Assembly (NCBI RefSeq): GCF_027595985.1
Contig: NC_073303.1
Location: 187,198,595 to 187,262,594, forward strand
Direction: 5' to 3'
DNA from: Sorex araneus
Taxonomy: Eukaryota > Chordata > Mammalia > Eulipotyphla > Soricidae
Length of the DNA: 64,000 nt
The notes under the pieces are model-generated. The model was not told the origin of the DNA and did no database searches. It saw nothing but the letters and a program-made list of their open reading frames with translations. Positions within the stretch are counted from its first letter, which is position 1; the number at the start of each line of letters is the position of its first letter. The translations under genes were made by a program, and so were the position numbers. Shown here piece after piece: positions 10,507 to 22,729 of this stretch.

Positions 10507-11557
10507 GGAGGTTCTGCACAGCGCTGGACTTTGAGCAGGATATGGCCAGGGCAGCCTCCTCTTCCTTCCTGGAGAAGAGCTATGAGCTACCCGATGGCCA
10601 GGTGATCACCACCAGCAACGAGCTCATCCACTGCCCCACGGAACAGCTCCAGCCCTCTTTCCTGGGCATTGAGTCCCGTGGCATCCACGAAACAACCTTC
10701 AGCTTCATCATGAAGTGCAATGTGGACATCCGAAAGGACCTTCACACCAACGCTGTGTTGTCTGGCAGCACCACTATGTACCCCGGCATTGCTGACCGGA
10801 TGCAGAAGGCGATCACCACCCTGGCCCCCAGCACCAGGAAGATCAAGATCATCGCGCCTCGGGTGCGCAAGTACTCGGTGTGGATGGGGGGCTCCATCCT
10901 GACCTCGCTGTCCACCTTCCAGCAGATGTAGATCAGCAAGGAGGAGAATGATGAGTCTGGTCCATCCTTCGTCCACCGCAAGTGCTTCTAGGCGGACTGT
11001 GACTCTGCTGTCACAGCCTTTCTTGACAAAACCTAACTTTCGCAATGAGACTGGCATGGCTTTATTCGTTGTTTGATTTTTTCCTCCCCCCCCCCCTTTT
11101 TTGGTGCTTGACTCAGGATTTAGAAACTGGAATGGTGACAGTGACAGTCGTTGGAATATCCTCAAGTTCTACAGTGTGGCCAGGATTTGACTGTACATTT
11201 TTTTTAACAGTCATTCCAGTAGCCCTTGATACATTGTTTCAGGAAGCCCCTTGCCTTTCCCATGACCTCCCTAGAGTCCCCAAGAAAGGTCAGTTCTGCC
11301 CCAGACCACACGGGGACCAGAGATCATCGTTGTTATGTAAATTATGTGATCCACATTTTTTTTAAATTTTCGCCTTAATATTTGTTCTTTTGTTCCATTT
11401 TATTTGGGGTGGTCAGTACCATGGTCCCTCTTTGTCTCCCGACTTGGATGAAGGCTTTGTTTCCCCTGAGGGCAGGGTGGAGGCGTAGTAGTCAGGCTCC
11501 CTGCCCACTGCTGAGAACAGTTCAATAAAGTGCACCCAAAGAACCGAAAAAAAAAAA
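10507..11557 (+). pseudogene. ACTB: Beta-actin processed pseudogene (5' truncated)
   Basis: This is an intronless copy of the C-terminal part of beta-actin plus its 3' UTR. Codons from Leu221 (10524) to the natural stop (10989-10991) stay in frame with no insertion or deletion, but Trp356 is TAG (10929-10931). Recognisable stretches are [27 protein letters not shown] and KYSVW. The sequence after the stop (ggcggactgtgac) and the 3' UTR text (tttcttgacaaaacctaact) identify ACTB instead of ACTG1. A polyadenylation signal at 11524-11529 and an A tail at 11547-11557 show an L1-type retrocopy. The first seven aligned codons (about 213-220) carry a 3-base loss. It cannot make actin: two thirds of the protein is missing. 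Confidence 0.95.
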
Positions 11558-11868
11558 CAGTCTCTCTTACTATAGTAGTATACCCTTAACAAAGAATGAA
11601 AACGGTTATAAGAGAACATCTCAAATTAATGTAAAAAGAAGGAAAGAGAAGGGGAGATGAGAAATTAAAGCACAAGGATGCTACTAGAGTATGTTTGAGG
11701 GCGGTCACAGCATCTAAACACCTCACATATCATTTATCAACAACAATTTCATAAAATTATTTCTTCAATGTCATTATGGAAATTATTTTTAAATAGGTAC
11801 ACATTTTAATAGCAATAATATGGTGTTAAATCTCCAGGCAGCTAGGTAGCCCCACAGTTCTCTCTCAC
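11558..11868. other. AT-rich intergenic sequence, nothing recognised
   Basis: Flank of the actin copy. I saw no clear duplication of the pre-insertion sequence. Confidence 0.5.
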
Positions 11869-12295
11869 CGCTTGTGTTTGATCCTTTCAGGCCACTCGTC
11901 CACCCGGGATGGCAAATGACATGAGTGGAAGAAGGAAGAAATGAGGGCCAGGCTGGTTGGTGATCAGTTGTCGTTTATTCCATTCTCTCTACACGCCTGT
12001 TCCAATCTTCTTAGCCCCTCCTTCTAATCTCACACTGAGGCTCATTCCATCTCCTCCTATCTCTCAGACTCATCTCTCCGCACTCCCTCGGACAGCCTTT
12101 TTCTCTCTCTAGTCTCTCTCCAACTTCCCGCATTGGGAGTAGCCATCACACCCCTTCCAGTAGCATAATCATCGGGCATTCGAATTTCAGGAAGTTTAGG
12201 CATGCATATTAATTAATTATGGACACTTTGGACATTGAAGATACAATATTGGGAAAGGAGCTGGCCTTGAAGCCACCACCCTACACAACAAAAAT
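11869..12295 (-). mobile_element. Candidate solo LTR
   Basis: A GC- and purine/pyrimidine-rich block in AT-rich flanks. On the minus strand a GA-rich region leads to GGAATAAACG (AATAAA at 11979-11974), followed by a U5-like stretch of about 100 bases. This is the usual R/U5 layout of a class I LTR. The ends are approximate. It is not the same LTR family as at 550-861. Confidence 0.5.
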
Positions 12296-12400
12296 CACAA
12301 CGAATGATCCCTGAGTTCAGAAGTAAACCCTGAGCATACCCATGGCGTACGCCAACTCCACCCCATGCCCAAAAGAACAAAGGGAGCCAAATACAGGAAA
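12296..12400 (+). mobile_element. SINE-A tail fragment, old
   Basis: Only the 3' half remains: tgatccctgagttcagaagt, then aaccctgagcat and an A-rich end. Confidence 0.45.
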
Positions 12401-12440
12401 AAATTCATAAAGTGCTGTCACAAATATTAATCACGAACAC

Positions 12441-12608
12441 GTTGGGGCAGGAGATACAATCAGCACCTAGGAATCTTGACTTGTATGCAGCTCACCTGGG
12501 TACCAATCCAGTGCATTTCATATGGTTCCCTGAGCATTTGCCAGGAATAATCTCGAGCCAGGAGTAAGCCCTAAGCACTCTTGGGTGTGGCAAGCTCCAC
12601 TAAAAAAA
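12441..12608 (+). mobile_element. SINE-A, old copy
   Basis: Order preserved: ggggcaggagatacaat head, catatggttccctgagcatt, gagccaggagtaagccc, tgggtgtggc and a short A tail. Confidence 0.7.
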
Positions 12609-13616
12609 CGACACTTATAATGATATATTTATTTTGTAAATATCTTCTGCTATTCTGCGTGCTATTATTATTTTGTTTCTTCCATTTTAAAATCTTCATT
12701 GAATGTCTTATTTTATGTGTTTTGTTTTTTCCAGATGAACAGGTGGCATTTTTTCCCACTATGTTTGGAAACATAATACATCAAACGATTCAAATGAGAA
12801 GAAATAAGGAAATATAAAAATGTTTAAAAATCACCTTCAATTACACCAGCCCTTTTTCATGCCATAATTTAATTTTGACATTCAAGTAATAAAGTAGTTG
12901 CCCTAAAATATTTAAAATTCGAAATTAAATCATCTAAACTCAGCATACTTATAGTTGTTAACATTTCACAACCAAATGTCCTTTTAAAGTATAAAGTGAA
13001 CACACTGTTTGAAGTTTCAGAGATTTTTGTAGTCATTTCAAACATATTTTCAACCATATAAAAGGTTACGCTTTGCCCTCAATCCATGCGCACAGAATTC
13101 TGATTGATGTCAATGGGAACCATGTGTGAAGTTTGTGGGCACTATAGTTTCAAACTATATGATGTTGCTTTTTTTTAAAAAAAAATCTTTGAAGTTTAGC
13201 TTCTGTGGAATAGCATAATGCTTAAAGTTGCTCTTCAGGGCTTATTTTTATCCACTAAGAGAATGTTTGGATATCCTAATTTAAATGCTGAGTTTTACTG
13301 ATACTTCAAAAAATTAATATGTCTATTAGCTGCAGATTACAAGAGTTATTTCCATTTTGTTCAATTGATAGATTTAGACATAATGGTGATATAATTTATC
13401 TCGATAACATTTTGTTATACTTTAACATTGGGTTTTGTTTCTGTTGCAATACTGCACAATATACTTTGATATTTATGTTATTGTTATCATTAATCTGATC
13501 TACAAGAGTCTTCAACTAAACAATGTGTCCTTAAATAAAATGAATTTGCCTTTGGAAAATTCATTAAATACAGTGGTTTGTAAAATTTTAGACCCGCTGT
13601 ACTCTCTCTCTAGCCC
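12609..13616. other. AT-rich intergenic sequence, nothing recognised
   Basis: No coding signal; short A/T runs only. Confidence 0.6.
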
Positions 13617-13631
13617 AAGAATGCTAGTTTT

Positions 13632-13845
13632 TTGTTTGTTTGTTTGGGTTTTTTTTTTGTTTTTTTTTGGTTGTTTTTTTTTTCTTTTTCGGTCACACCC
13701 TGCAATGCGCAGGGTTACTCTTGGCTCTGTACTCAGGAATTGCTCCTGGTGGTGCTCAGAGGACCATATGGGATGCTGGGTATCGAACCCGGGTCAGATG
13801 CATGCAAGGCAAATGCCCTACCCACTGTGCTATTGCTCCAGCCCC
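13632..13845 (-). mobile_element. SINE-A with long T-rich tail side
   Basis: Reverse body (ggtcacaccctgcaatgcgc, tactcaggaattgctcctgg) and head (ctattgctccagcccc). An interrupted duplication AAGAATG (13617-13623, 13846-13852), with further similarity beyond it, marks the insertion. Confidence 0.88.
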
Positions 13846-13949
13846 AAGAATGGAAGCTTTTGATCTTAACAGAGACCAATATAATTTATTTCATGTTGAA
13901 CCATCTTGTTTGGAAGCCAACATTTCTTACTACTACTAAAACATGGCAG

Positions 13950-14163
13950 GGTCCGTCAAGCTCCCTGTGGTGAATTCAATCCCTGTGGTGAATTCAATAT
14001 GCCAAAACCAATAACAATAATGGGTCTCTTTTCCCTGACCCTGAAAGCGCCTCCAAAACAGCAGTGTTGGGAAAAGATGAGTACAGGGATGGGACGAATG
14101 GAGACGTTACTGGCACCCGCTCAAGTAAATCAATGAAGAACGGGATGAGAGTGACATGGTGAT
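13950..14163 (+). mobile_element. SINE-B, long variant, 5' truncated
   Basis: Body atatgccaaaaccaataaca is followed by the extra segment of the long form (gggtctc...ccctgaccctgaaag). The RTE-like end then encodes GTNGDVTGTRSSKSM in one frame and DEWRRYWHPLK in another. The tail is gatgagagtgaca. An 18-bp tandem duplication lies at 13963-13998. Confidence 0.75.
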
Positions 14164-14383
14164 AGAACTTTGTTGATTAATGTTTATTTTATAAAGCTAT
14201 GCAAAGAAAAGCTCTTCTTGGACTGCGTAGATAAGAGAATTGAACACATTTTTCTAAAAACAGAAACATTGTTGGAATAGAGTTTGGAATAATAAATGTC
14301 TTTCACAAGTCATAATTAAATCTGAATTTTTTTTGTTTTAAAAATTCTTGTAACACATTTTTCTATTTCAAAATGCAACTGTC

Positions 14384-14585
14384 GGGTGCTGGAGCCATAG
14401 TACAGCCAGTAGAGTCTTTGCCTTGCACAGGGCCGATCCAGGTTTGATTTCCAACATCCCATATGGTCCCCCAAGGTGACCTAAGAAGCAATTCCTGAGT
14501 GCAGAGTCAGGATTAACCCTTGAGAATTGCCTGGTGTGACCCAAAAAGAAAAAAATACACAAAAAAGCAAACAAAAAAAAAACCA
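14384..14585 (+). mobile_element. SINE-A with A-rich tail
   Basis: gtgctggagccatagtacag head, catatggtcccccaag and attcctgagtgcagagtcag body, gtgtgacccaaaaag end, then about 45 bases of A-rich tail. Confidence 0.85.
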
Positions 14586-14594
14586 TATCTTTGT

Positions 14595-17500
14595 AAATCA
14601 CAATGCTTTAAAAAATTTAAAAATTTAACTATCATTTTACAAAATCAGATGCTCTAAATAGTGTTTCTTAGATAACTATGGTTCTTGTTACATAGTGTAA
14701 TTAGTTTCTGCTTTAAAATTCTGAGTCTATGAGACTTTTCTAAAGCAGCCTTTGTCATTTTGTTTTTAAGACTTATTTATACAAGGCAGGCTCAATATCC
14801 CTGACAACTCATCTAACATGAGTCCAATAATCTATCTCACTGTCAGTAGAAGAAAGTGCTGAAGCAGCTTTCAAGAACTGAGATCTTTTTGAAGCAAAAG
14901 CAAGAGGTATTTCTTCGACAGAAAAGAAACAATCATTATGGTGGGTATTTTAAGCCGACCAGTGTTTAGCATTAAAATGATTGACTATCAGGGAATATGA
15001 AGCAGGTTAAATAAAAAGAAAGAAGAAGACAAAGAAAGCACAAACACTTTTTGGTGCTCTATTTTATATATTACAGAAAATGATTTATTGCTACCTTCAT
15101 GAATTTTAATTACTCATAATAACTTGAGTTCCCAAACTGGTGAATAAGACTGCCTTCTCAGTTTTCTTTAATTGTTTAATACACATTTAAGTATTTCTAT
15201 GAAAGTCTAGAGAAAGTACATAAGTACAGTGGGTCAACTCTTGATTTACATCCCTGCCACTGACTGGTTGGATCTAAGGCATTGCATAAATTTCCCTGAA
15301 CAATGCCAGGAGCAATCTGAGTTTAGAGCCATGAGTAGACCCTGAGAAAGGAAGGTCAGTGAGACCCCAAAAGATAATACTCTTATCCAGCCATTTTTTA
15401 CTACTTGATCCAGTCATCTGTATGTGGTGCTAACTCTGAAATAGAACCTTGAATGACATCAGTGCCAGTTTCAAGGTAAACTGTTCTATCTTTGTCATCA
15501 TTCCTAAAGTCGAACCTTTAAAAAAAATCTTTATCTAAGATGCCAGTAATGCTGTATTGCCCCCCTCCCGCTTTTAATTATTTATGGTCATTGGCATCAG
15601 ACCATCTTTTGCTTTTTGATCTATGAATAGTTCATGGCGCAAAGAAATAGAACATCCTCCAAACAGTGTTATATTTGAAAATTTTGGGATAAAAGTCATT
15701 TTACTTGAATAATTTATCTCCACACACAAATAAGTATTCAAACTTATTACAGATAAGGATTCAAAGCAGAGGGAAGAATAAAATTCCTCATCACTGAGTT
15801 TTATGAAAGACAGCTTTTCCCAGTCTTGTATAGCTAACTGGAGTTAGACTGATATGATAAAAAAATATGAAAACAAAAATTTTGAAAAGAATACAGAAAG
15901 AAATTGGGCATTAAATACAATAGTGCTCTTCAAAGTTGGGGAGACATTCTACAATTTCATCAATAGCTTTTCTTAACTGAGGAATATTGTGATCTAAGTT
16001 GGTGGCCAACATATTCCACAGTGTTCATAGGTGAAAGTGTATAATTTTGGAACTACAGCAGAAGATTAGAAGGTAAGTTAGTAGGAGGAGGCAGTAGATA
16101 TTAACAAGTCATGGACACAAAAAATGTTGAGAAACTAAGGCCTAAATAGAACTTCAATTATATTAGAATTGTTTATTACAATTTGAGTAATAGGCTTTCT
16201 TTAATGTTCAAAGTTCACTATCTAATACTACTTATGATCTACTTTCTTATGAAGGAATACATTAGTAATATTTCACAAATTCACACACATACATATATTT
16301 ATATGTAAATAAATATATGTAAAGTCTTTATAGTTTTTGAATCATAATAAAACAACCATGTTTTGTTAGAACATTGCGAAATTATGGAATGTAAACATTA
16401 ATATAAGTCTATACATTAATGATTTAAAAAATATATATGTATACAGTGTCTGTTTTTATAAGAAAAAAACAAAGGGTCTAAATGCTCACCAATTAAGGTT
16501 TTAATAGATCCCATAAAACTGTGTAAAATCTTCTTTAACTGATCCCTTCAAAGTATGTATAAAGTAAACAAATTGGCCATCCTTGGATGTGAAATACATT
16601 AAAAACTAATTTAAATTATGATAGGAGAGTTTCATTCTATTACATATATATACGTATAGTCTTATGTATCACATACCTGCTTTTACAAAAAAGTTTTAAT
16701 TGTTATCTCTAAAGAACCAAGAGCATTATCAACTTCTTTGTGTAGAACTAAATATTCAATGAGTCAAGATTTTAGACAAAGCGCATGTAATTTTGATTCA
16801 ACATCAATTCATTCATACTTGATTTTATTCTATAGATATGCTGCTAATCTAAAAAAATGATAAATTGGACATAGACTTGAAAATTTCCAGGAGAAACTAA
16901 ATATATTACACTATAAAAGTAGTGATAGAAATATATAGATTGCATTTTCTCCTCTAACATTTTAGCTTTTGTTTTAACTTTCAGTCACAATGGGAAGCTT
17001 AATGACCTTTTAAGTTTTTCAAGACCATTTAGAAACTGTGATTTCAAGAAAGTTTCATCTGTGATCCAAGCCAGCACAACTATATGGGTGATTTAAAAAT
17101 TATATCTCATGTTAAATCTCCCAGGAACTTCTTCTATTACATTTGCTGACATTTCCACAGTGCATAAAGTCATTTCTAAGAGAGCCTTGTACAAAATGTG
17201 AATTATATTAATGAGATAAAAGAGGACTACTAATTCCATATAGGGATATTTAGTAGAGTGTATTCTCTTGCAACTCTTTTTGATAGAAAAAAATCCCTTA
17301 AATACCATGAATAAAGTATAGATATTCATAAAATATTTGTAGATATGGTCATATGAAGGCTCTACTCATACAGTTTTTTAAAATTTACATTTCATTTAGC
17401 AAATCTAATATTTTTCTTGTGGTATCAAATTTATGATAAATATTAGAAAATATTATGATGAATATTAGAAAAGATATTGACTCAAAATTTATTTTATGTC

Positions 17501-18330
17501 TTTTCCATAATATATTGAACATAATCATCTTTTACTCATAGATACTTTTGCAGAGGTATCTATTTCTACAAGGTATTATGTATGATTATATTAAAGATAT
17601 TATTTCCATAGATTTAGAGACAGGTGAGGCAAAATAAAAGGCTCTCATGTTATATGAATTGATATGAATATACATGTGGCAGAATTAATAATAAATCATA
17701 TTTCTATATAGTTATATTTTTCATTAATTTTATTGAGAATATTTGCATTATATGACATATTACACCACTGAAAGACTCTTTCTTTATGAACTAAATAAGG
17801 ATACTGATGATACTAATATGACAGTGTTATGTAGGATTTATGTACTCTAAGATATAAAATGTAAATTACCAATAAATTTAACATTTAAGAAATTAAATAA
17901 ATGCTAAATCTTGGTTTGATTTCAAATATTTGTTGCTGTAGTTAGAACACTTAATTTTTGCTCTCATAAGCAGAACATTAACTTTGAGAAAATATTACCT
18001 TGATTTTCAATGTAGCTTAATTAACAATGAATTCTCTGATATAAACAAACTGTTAAACTTCTGTCAAAATCAGTTTGTCTCAGCTATATCAATAAGACAC
18101 TAAAATAGATATCTTTAAATTATCTCTTCATAATAAATACTTCTATATTTCATAATTTATTACCTAGACATTATTATCATTATTTTGAAATTTCAATTGT
18201 TCCATTAGCCACTGTAAACTGCAACTTCAAACCCAAACAAACATTAAGATATACTTTTAAAAGCAGATCTGAGATTTACTTACACTCACAGAGCACATTT
18301 GATTAGAATATAAGCTCCTGTTATCGTTTC
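14595..18330. other. AT-rich, repeat-poor intergenic stretch
   Basis: About 3.7 kb with a single degenerate SINE-A (about 15220-15375, pieces gaacaatgccaggagcaatc and agagccatgagtagaccctg). I found no coding frame over about 80 codons, no RNA gene and no LTR. TA-rich microsatellite-like runs occur near 16285-16325 and 16430. Confidence 0.6.
15220..15375 (+). mobile_element. SINE-A, very old
   Basis: Head gtacagtgggtcaac and body pieces are present in the right order, but many positions have changed. Confidence 0.5.
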
Positions 18331-18332
18331 TG

Positions 18333-18590
18333 CTGGGCTGGAGCAATAGCACAGTGAGTAGGGCATTTGCCTTGCACGAGGCCGACCTGGGTTTGATTCC
18401 TCCACCCCTCTTGGATAGCCCGGCAAGCTACCGAGAGTATCTTGCCCTCATCGCAGAGCCTGGCAAGCTACCTGTGGCGTATCTGATATGCCAAAAACAG
18501 TTATAAGAAATCTCACATGGTGTTGTTACTGGTGTCCACTCGAGCAAATCGATGAGCAATGGGATGACGGTGATACAGTGATGGTGTCTG
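18333..18590 (+). mobile_element. SINE-B, full length
   Basis: Head with A box TAGCACAGTGAG and B box-like gggtttgattcc. The body is cctcttggatagcccggcaa, gcagagcctggcaagctacc, atatgccaaaaacag and gagcaaatcgatgagcaat. The tail gatacagtga has no poly(A). Confidence 0.93.
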
Positions 18591-18779
18591 TTAAAATATA
18601 ATGTCGGACACAACTTGGTGATGGTGCAACACTTATAATGATGAATATAGGAAGGCAGCACTGGTTTGTATTGTGAGTCTTTGTATTGGTGAGACAGAAT
18701 ACAAATAGTCCCATGGGCTGTGTAGATAAGTGAACATGAACCTAGATTGCTACCCAAGTCCACATCATCATAGTATATG

Positions 18780-20394
18780 GTTCCAATGAAGAAGTAAAAG
18801 AGGCACCAAAACTAATGGAGGAAGACAAGACATCAGAAAAGACTGAAGCACTCAAGAGCTATAAAATCTTTCAGGTAAATACTTTGAAGGGTCCCTGGAA
18901 ATGCTCAAACAATTGAGAGTAGAAAATATGAGAGTACTTTCTGATACCTTCAGGTATCAGAAACCTGGAATTAGAAGTCAATGAACTGAAGATCAAGGAA
19001 AGTGAATTAATAAAAAAAAAACTCGGGATGAACTTAAAAGCAGAATAATTGAAGTCTAGGAATGAATGAATGTGCTAGAGGATAAAGATACAATTCAGGA
19101 AACTATCAATAAAGAAGAAATAAAGATGAGAGAATGAAAGAAAAGAAATATAGACAACATCAGAGAACTGTAGGGTAATTTTAAGAAGAACACATCTAAG
19201 ACAAAAGAGTCCTAAGGGAGATGAACACAGAGATTGGAAAAAAGAATTCTTAGAACAAATTATAGCTGAACATTTCCCCAGTCATAGCCAGAAGAAACTC
19301 TGCTGGTTTCCAGGCACTCCTCAATAACCATGATAAATACAAGTTCAAAGACAAATTTGAAATATAATAATATAGGCCAATTGCTTTGAAGAACAAGTTG
19401 GTATATTAGTATTTCTGTAAAACTACATAGCTTCAGATTAAATTAGTTTCCAAGGACAGATATGAGCCTAATATATTGGTCAATTAACTTGTACATCAAA
19501 AATTAATACTAATTAACATCTGTGCATAAAATGAAACACCACAAAAATATATTAAGTAACAAGTAACTGCTGTCAGAACTGAGAAAAGTTCTTAACAATA
19601 ACACAGTAGTAGTAAGATATTTTTATTTGCCTATAACTGTAGATAAACCAGCTAAGCAAAATAATAATAATAATAATAATGATGTTGATGATGAAATATT
19701 AGTGTAAAAGAAAATCAAAAGATAGAGTTTTAATGGAAGTGACTAGAGTGTCCTAGTCTACCTCTACAGAATTCAAGTATCTATTTTCTACCTCAACAGA
19801 ATTCAAGTATTTATTTTATTTTCCAGTGCACATGGGACATACTTCAAATATAGGCCACATGTGGGGACACAGTGTAAGTCTCCTTAATGCAAGGTGAATA
19901 GAAATTGTTTCAGAATTTTTTCTCAGACCATAATGATTTGAAAATGAAAATGAACCACAATGAAAGTTTTGGAAAAAATTAAATACTTGTGACTTAAAAG
20001 CTTACAACTGAATTGCAAATCAAAAGAAACTTAAAGACTAAACCAAAGTATTTCTGGAAACAAATGAGACCAATAAAATTAGTTATTAGAAGTTATGAGA
20101 GACAGAAAAAAAGCTTTTCTTCTAAGAAGGACATTCATAGGAAAGCAAGTGTTCATTGGGAAACAAGAAAAAGGCCCAAATATATATTCTAAACCTACAC
20201 ATTGAGAACTAGAAAAATAACAACAAAAGGAGACAAATATAAGTAGTGGAAAATAATAAAACTAGAGCAATACCAACAATATAGAAATATAAACAATAAA
20301 ACCAAGACCTGGGTTTTGGAAGAATGAAAAAAGATAAAAATCCCTTAGCTTGCTTATGAATATGTGACACATAAGGATTGAAATTTGTTGGTAT
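18780..20394 (+). mobile_element. Ancient L1 fragment (ORF1-like then ORF2 linker)
   Basis: The first part (to about 19340) reads as a decayed ORF1-like region with Lys/Glu heptads. The second (about 19800-20394) matches the ORF2 segment just after the endonuclease, seen in broken frames (SSAHGT-like start, FSDHND near 19930, then a Lys-rich linker). Many stops and indels show great age. The section between (about 19380-19790) is too decayed to place. A composite element at 20410 interrupts it. Confidence 0.6.
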
Positions 20395-20409
20395 AAGAGT
20401 ACAGTAACT

Positions 20410-21205
20410 CGCGCCCTTTTGCTGCAGTTTTTGTCGTAAAATCCCATCTGTAGTCGTCATAATATGGCGTCCCCACGCCCTTGGGAAGGTGGGAGGCACC
20501 GGCCCCTCCCACCGCTGCCAAGATGTGACCCCGGGGGGGCCGCACGCGAGTGCGGCTCCTCCAAAGCTGCACAAGCGTGAATCCAGACCCAGCTGAACCA
20601 ACTTCAACATGGACTGCTCCTTGCAGATTGTCTGCAGCCAGAGAACTAAGCCGCGACCCCATGCCCGCCCAGGAGGGGAAAGGTATTTCTCTCTCTCGCC
20701 TGTCCCTTCCTGGGGATGAAGGGCATGGGGAGCGCCATATTATGACAACCACAGATGGAGTTTACAAGCTTGCAATGATCGAATATCTGGAAGAAATCTC
20801 CCTGGACTTAGTTGTTGAAGTACAGAAATATACAAATGAGGCCGCGCGACCTCATTTCTCTTCACAACAGGTCTGACTCTAGTGGGGTGCTCCTAATAAT
20901 AATGGTGAGGTTTGTGTTGAAATATTGAATGTAACCAAAGTAGATAGAAAGTAAAGTGAAATTTATCAGTTACAATGCCGGGGGGTGCGGGGGTGGGCGG
21001 GATGGGAGGTGTACTGTGGTGTTTTGTTTTTTTTTTTGTCTTCAGTGGTGGGATATGGGCACTGGTGAAGGGATGGTTGTTTCAGCATTGTATGACTAAG
21101 ACTTAAGCCTGAAAGCATTGTAATTTTCCACATGGTGATCCAATAAAAATAAAATTAAAAAAATAAAAGAAAATAAAAATTTCACTGAGAACTGCGAAAA
21201 AAAAA
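20410..21205 (+). mobile_element. L1-tailed composite element E1
   Basis: A 796-bp insertion flanked by a perfect 15-bp duplication AAGAGTACAGTAACT (20395-20409 and 21206-21220). The 5' 300 bases are GC-rich and contain no L1 ORF. The middle resembles an L1 3'-UTR module (tccctggacttagttgttga). The end is the L1 3' terminus (gggcactggtgaagggatgg, then ccacatggtgatccaataaa), followed by an A-rich tail. There is no long frame, so it must have been moved in trans. Its first 70 bases are an inverted copy of 20722-20775. Confidence 0.88.
20430..20775. repeat. Inverted repeat inside E1
   Basis: The left arm at about 20441-20481 contains catctgtagtcgtcataata. The right arm at about 20722-20760 is its reverse complement with a few mismatches (tattatgacaaccacagatg). 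The arms are about 240 bases apart. Confidence 0.7.
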
Positions 21206-21267
21206 AAGAGTACAGTAACTTAGTACAGCAATATCTTAAGCTTGACCTACTGTAACTATATCCTTTA

Positions 21268-22452
21268 TTATTTTTTTTAATTTTTTTTATTGAGTCACCA
21301 TGTGGAAAGTTACAAAGTTTTCAGGTTTAAATCTCAGTTATACAATGCTCGAATACCCATCCCTTCACCAGTGCACATATTCCACCACCAAGAATCCCAG
21401 TATAGCTCCACCCCGCACCCCCACATCCCTAACCCCCCACGCCCCTAGCCCCCCACCCTTAGCCCTCCCGCTTGTGTAACTAATAAATTTCACTTTACTT
21501 TCACTTTGATTGCATATAATATTTCAACAAAACTCACTATTATTGTTTGGAGAGTCTCTCCCCTAAAGTCAGACCTGCTGAAAAGGAAGGATTAGATAAT
21601 TTGTTTTCCATTGCTGAGGATGAAGAGGTATGAGGTCGAGTGACCACACTTAGCGGCCTCTCGGTTTTGAGTTTCTGTATTTTAGTATTTTAGTAACTAA
21701 GTCCAGAGAGATATCTGCCAGAAGTTGCATCATCGCCAACTTGTACTTCTCAGTTACATTATATTCCACATATGAGTGCAATCTTTCTATGTCTGTCTCT
21801 CTTTCTGACTCATTTCACTCAACATGATACTTTCCATGTTGATCCATTTATATGCAAATTTCATGACTTTATGTTTTCTGACAGCTACATAGTATTCCAT
21901 TGTGTAGATGTACCAGAGTTTCTTTAACCAGTCATCTGTTTTGGGGCACTCTGATTTTTTCCAGATTCTGGCTATTGTAAACAGTGCTGCAATGAACATA
22001 GAAATACATATGCCATCTCTACTATACCGTTTTGCCTCTCTGGGATATATTCCCAGGAGTGGTATTGCTGGGTCAAATGGAAGCTCAATTTCTAATTTTT
22101 TGAGAATCGTCCATATTTTTTTCCAAAAGGCTGAACCAGTTGGCATTCCCACCAGCAGTGAAGAAGTGTCCCTTTCTCCCCGCATCCACGCCAACACCGG
22201 TTGCTTTTGTTTTTTGGGATGTGGGCCAGTCTCTGTGGTGTGAGATGATATCTCATGGTTGTTTTGATCTGCATTTCCCTGATGATTAGTGATGTGGAAC
22301 ATTTTCTCATGTGCCTCTGAGCCATTCGGATTTCTTCTTTAGGAAAGTTTCTGTTCATTTCATCACCCCATTTTTTGATCGGGTTGGCAGTTTTCTTCTT
22401 GTGGAGTTCAACCAGTGCGTTGTATATCCTTGTTATCAACCCTTTACAATAG
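21268..22452 (-). mobile_element. L1 insertion, 3' segment (ORF2 end and full 3' UTR)
   Basis: Minus strand: ORF2 C-terminal region in two overlapping frames, from about [14 protein letters not shown] (22445) through [18 protein letters not shown] and [12 protein letters not shown] to MEYYVAVRKHKVMKFA. Then come a G-rich 3' UTR and a T-rich (poly(A)) end at 21268. The 3' UTR carries the module that is multiplied in the composite elements (21480-21760). This is one half of a single insertion whose 5' part is inverted (22453-24480). The outer duplication AACTATATCCTTTA / AACTATCTCCTTTA lies at 21254-21267 and 24481-24494. Confidence 0.9.
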
Positions 22453-22729
22453 ACTCCTATAGTAAAGTTGCAGGCTATAAAATCAATACCCAAAAGTCCA
22501 TGGCTTTCTTATAGGCAAATAGTGAGAGAGAAGAAAGCGACATGATAAAAGCTATCCCATTCACAATTGTGCCTCAAAAAATCAAATACTTCAGAATCAG
22601 CTTAACCTACGGAGGTAAAGGACTTGTATAATGAAAACTACAAAACGCTACTTCAGGAAATAAAAGAAGACATGAGAAAATGGAAAAATATCCCCTGTTC
22701 ATGGATTTGAAGAATTAATATTGTCAAAA

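Noticed and set aside
10248..10931. A 227-codon frame that might look like an actin-related gene
   Set aside because: Its first third is the long RTE-tailed repeat and the rest is truncated processed actin with a nonsense codon.
20502..20580. A CpG-island promoter
   Set aside because: The GC-rich patch lies wholly inside element E1, bounded by its target duplication. It may be the element's own promoter, but it is not evidence for a host gene.
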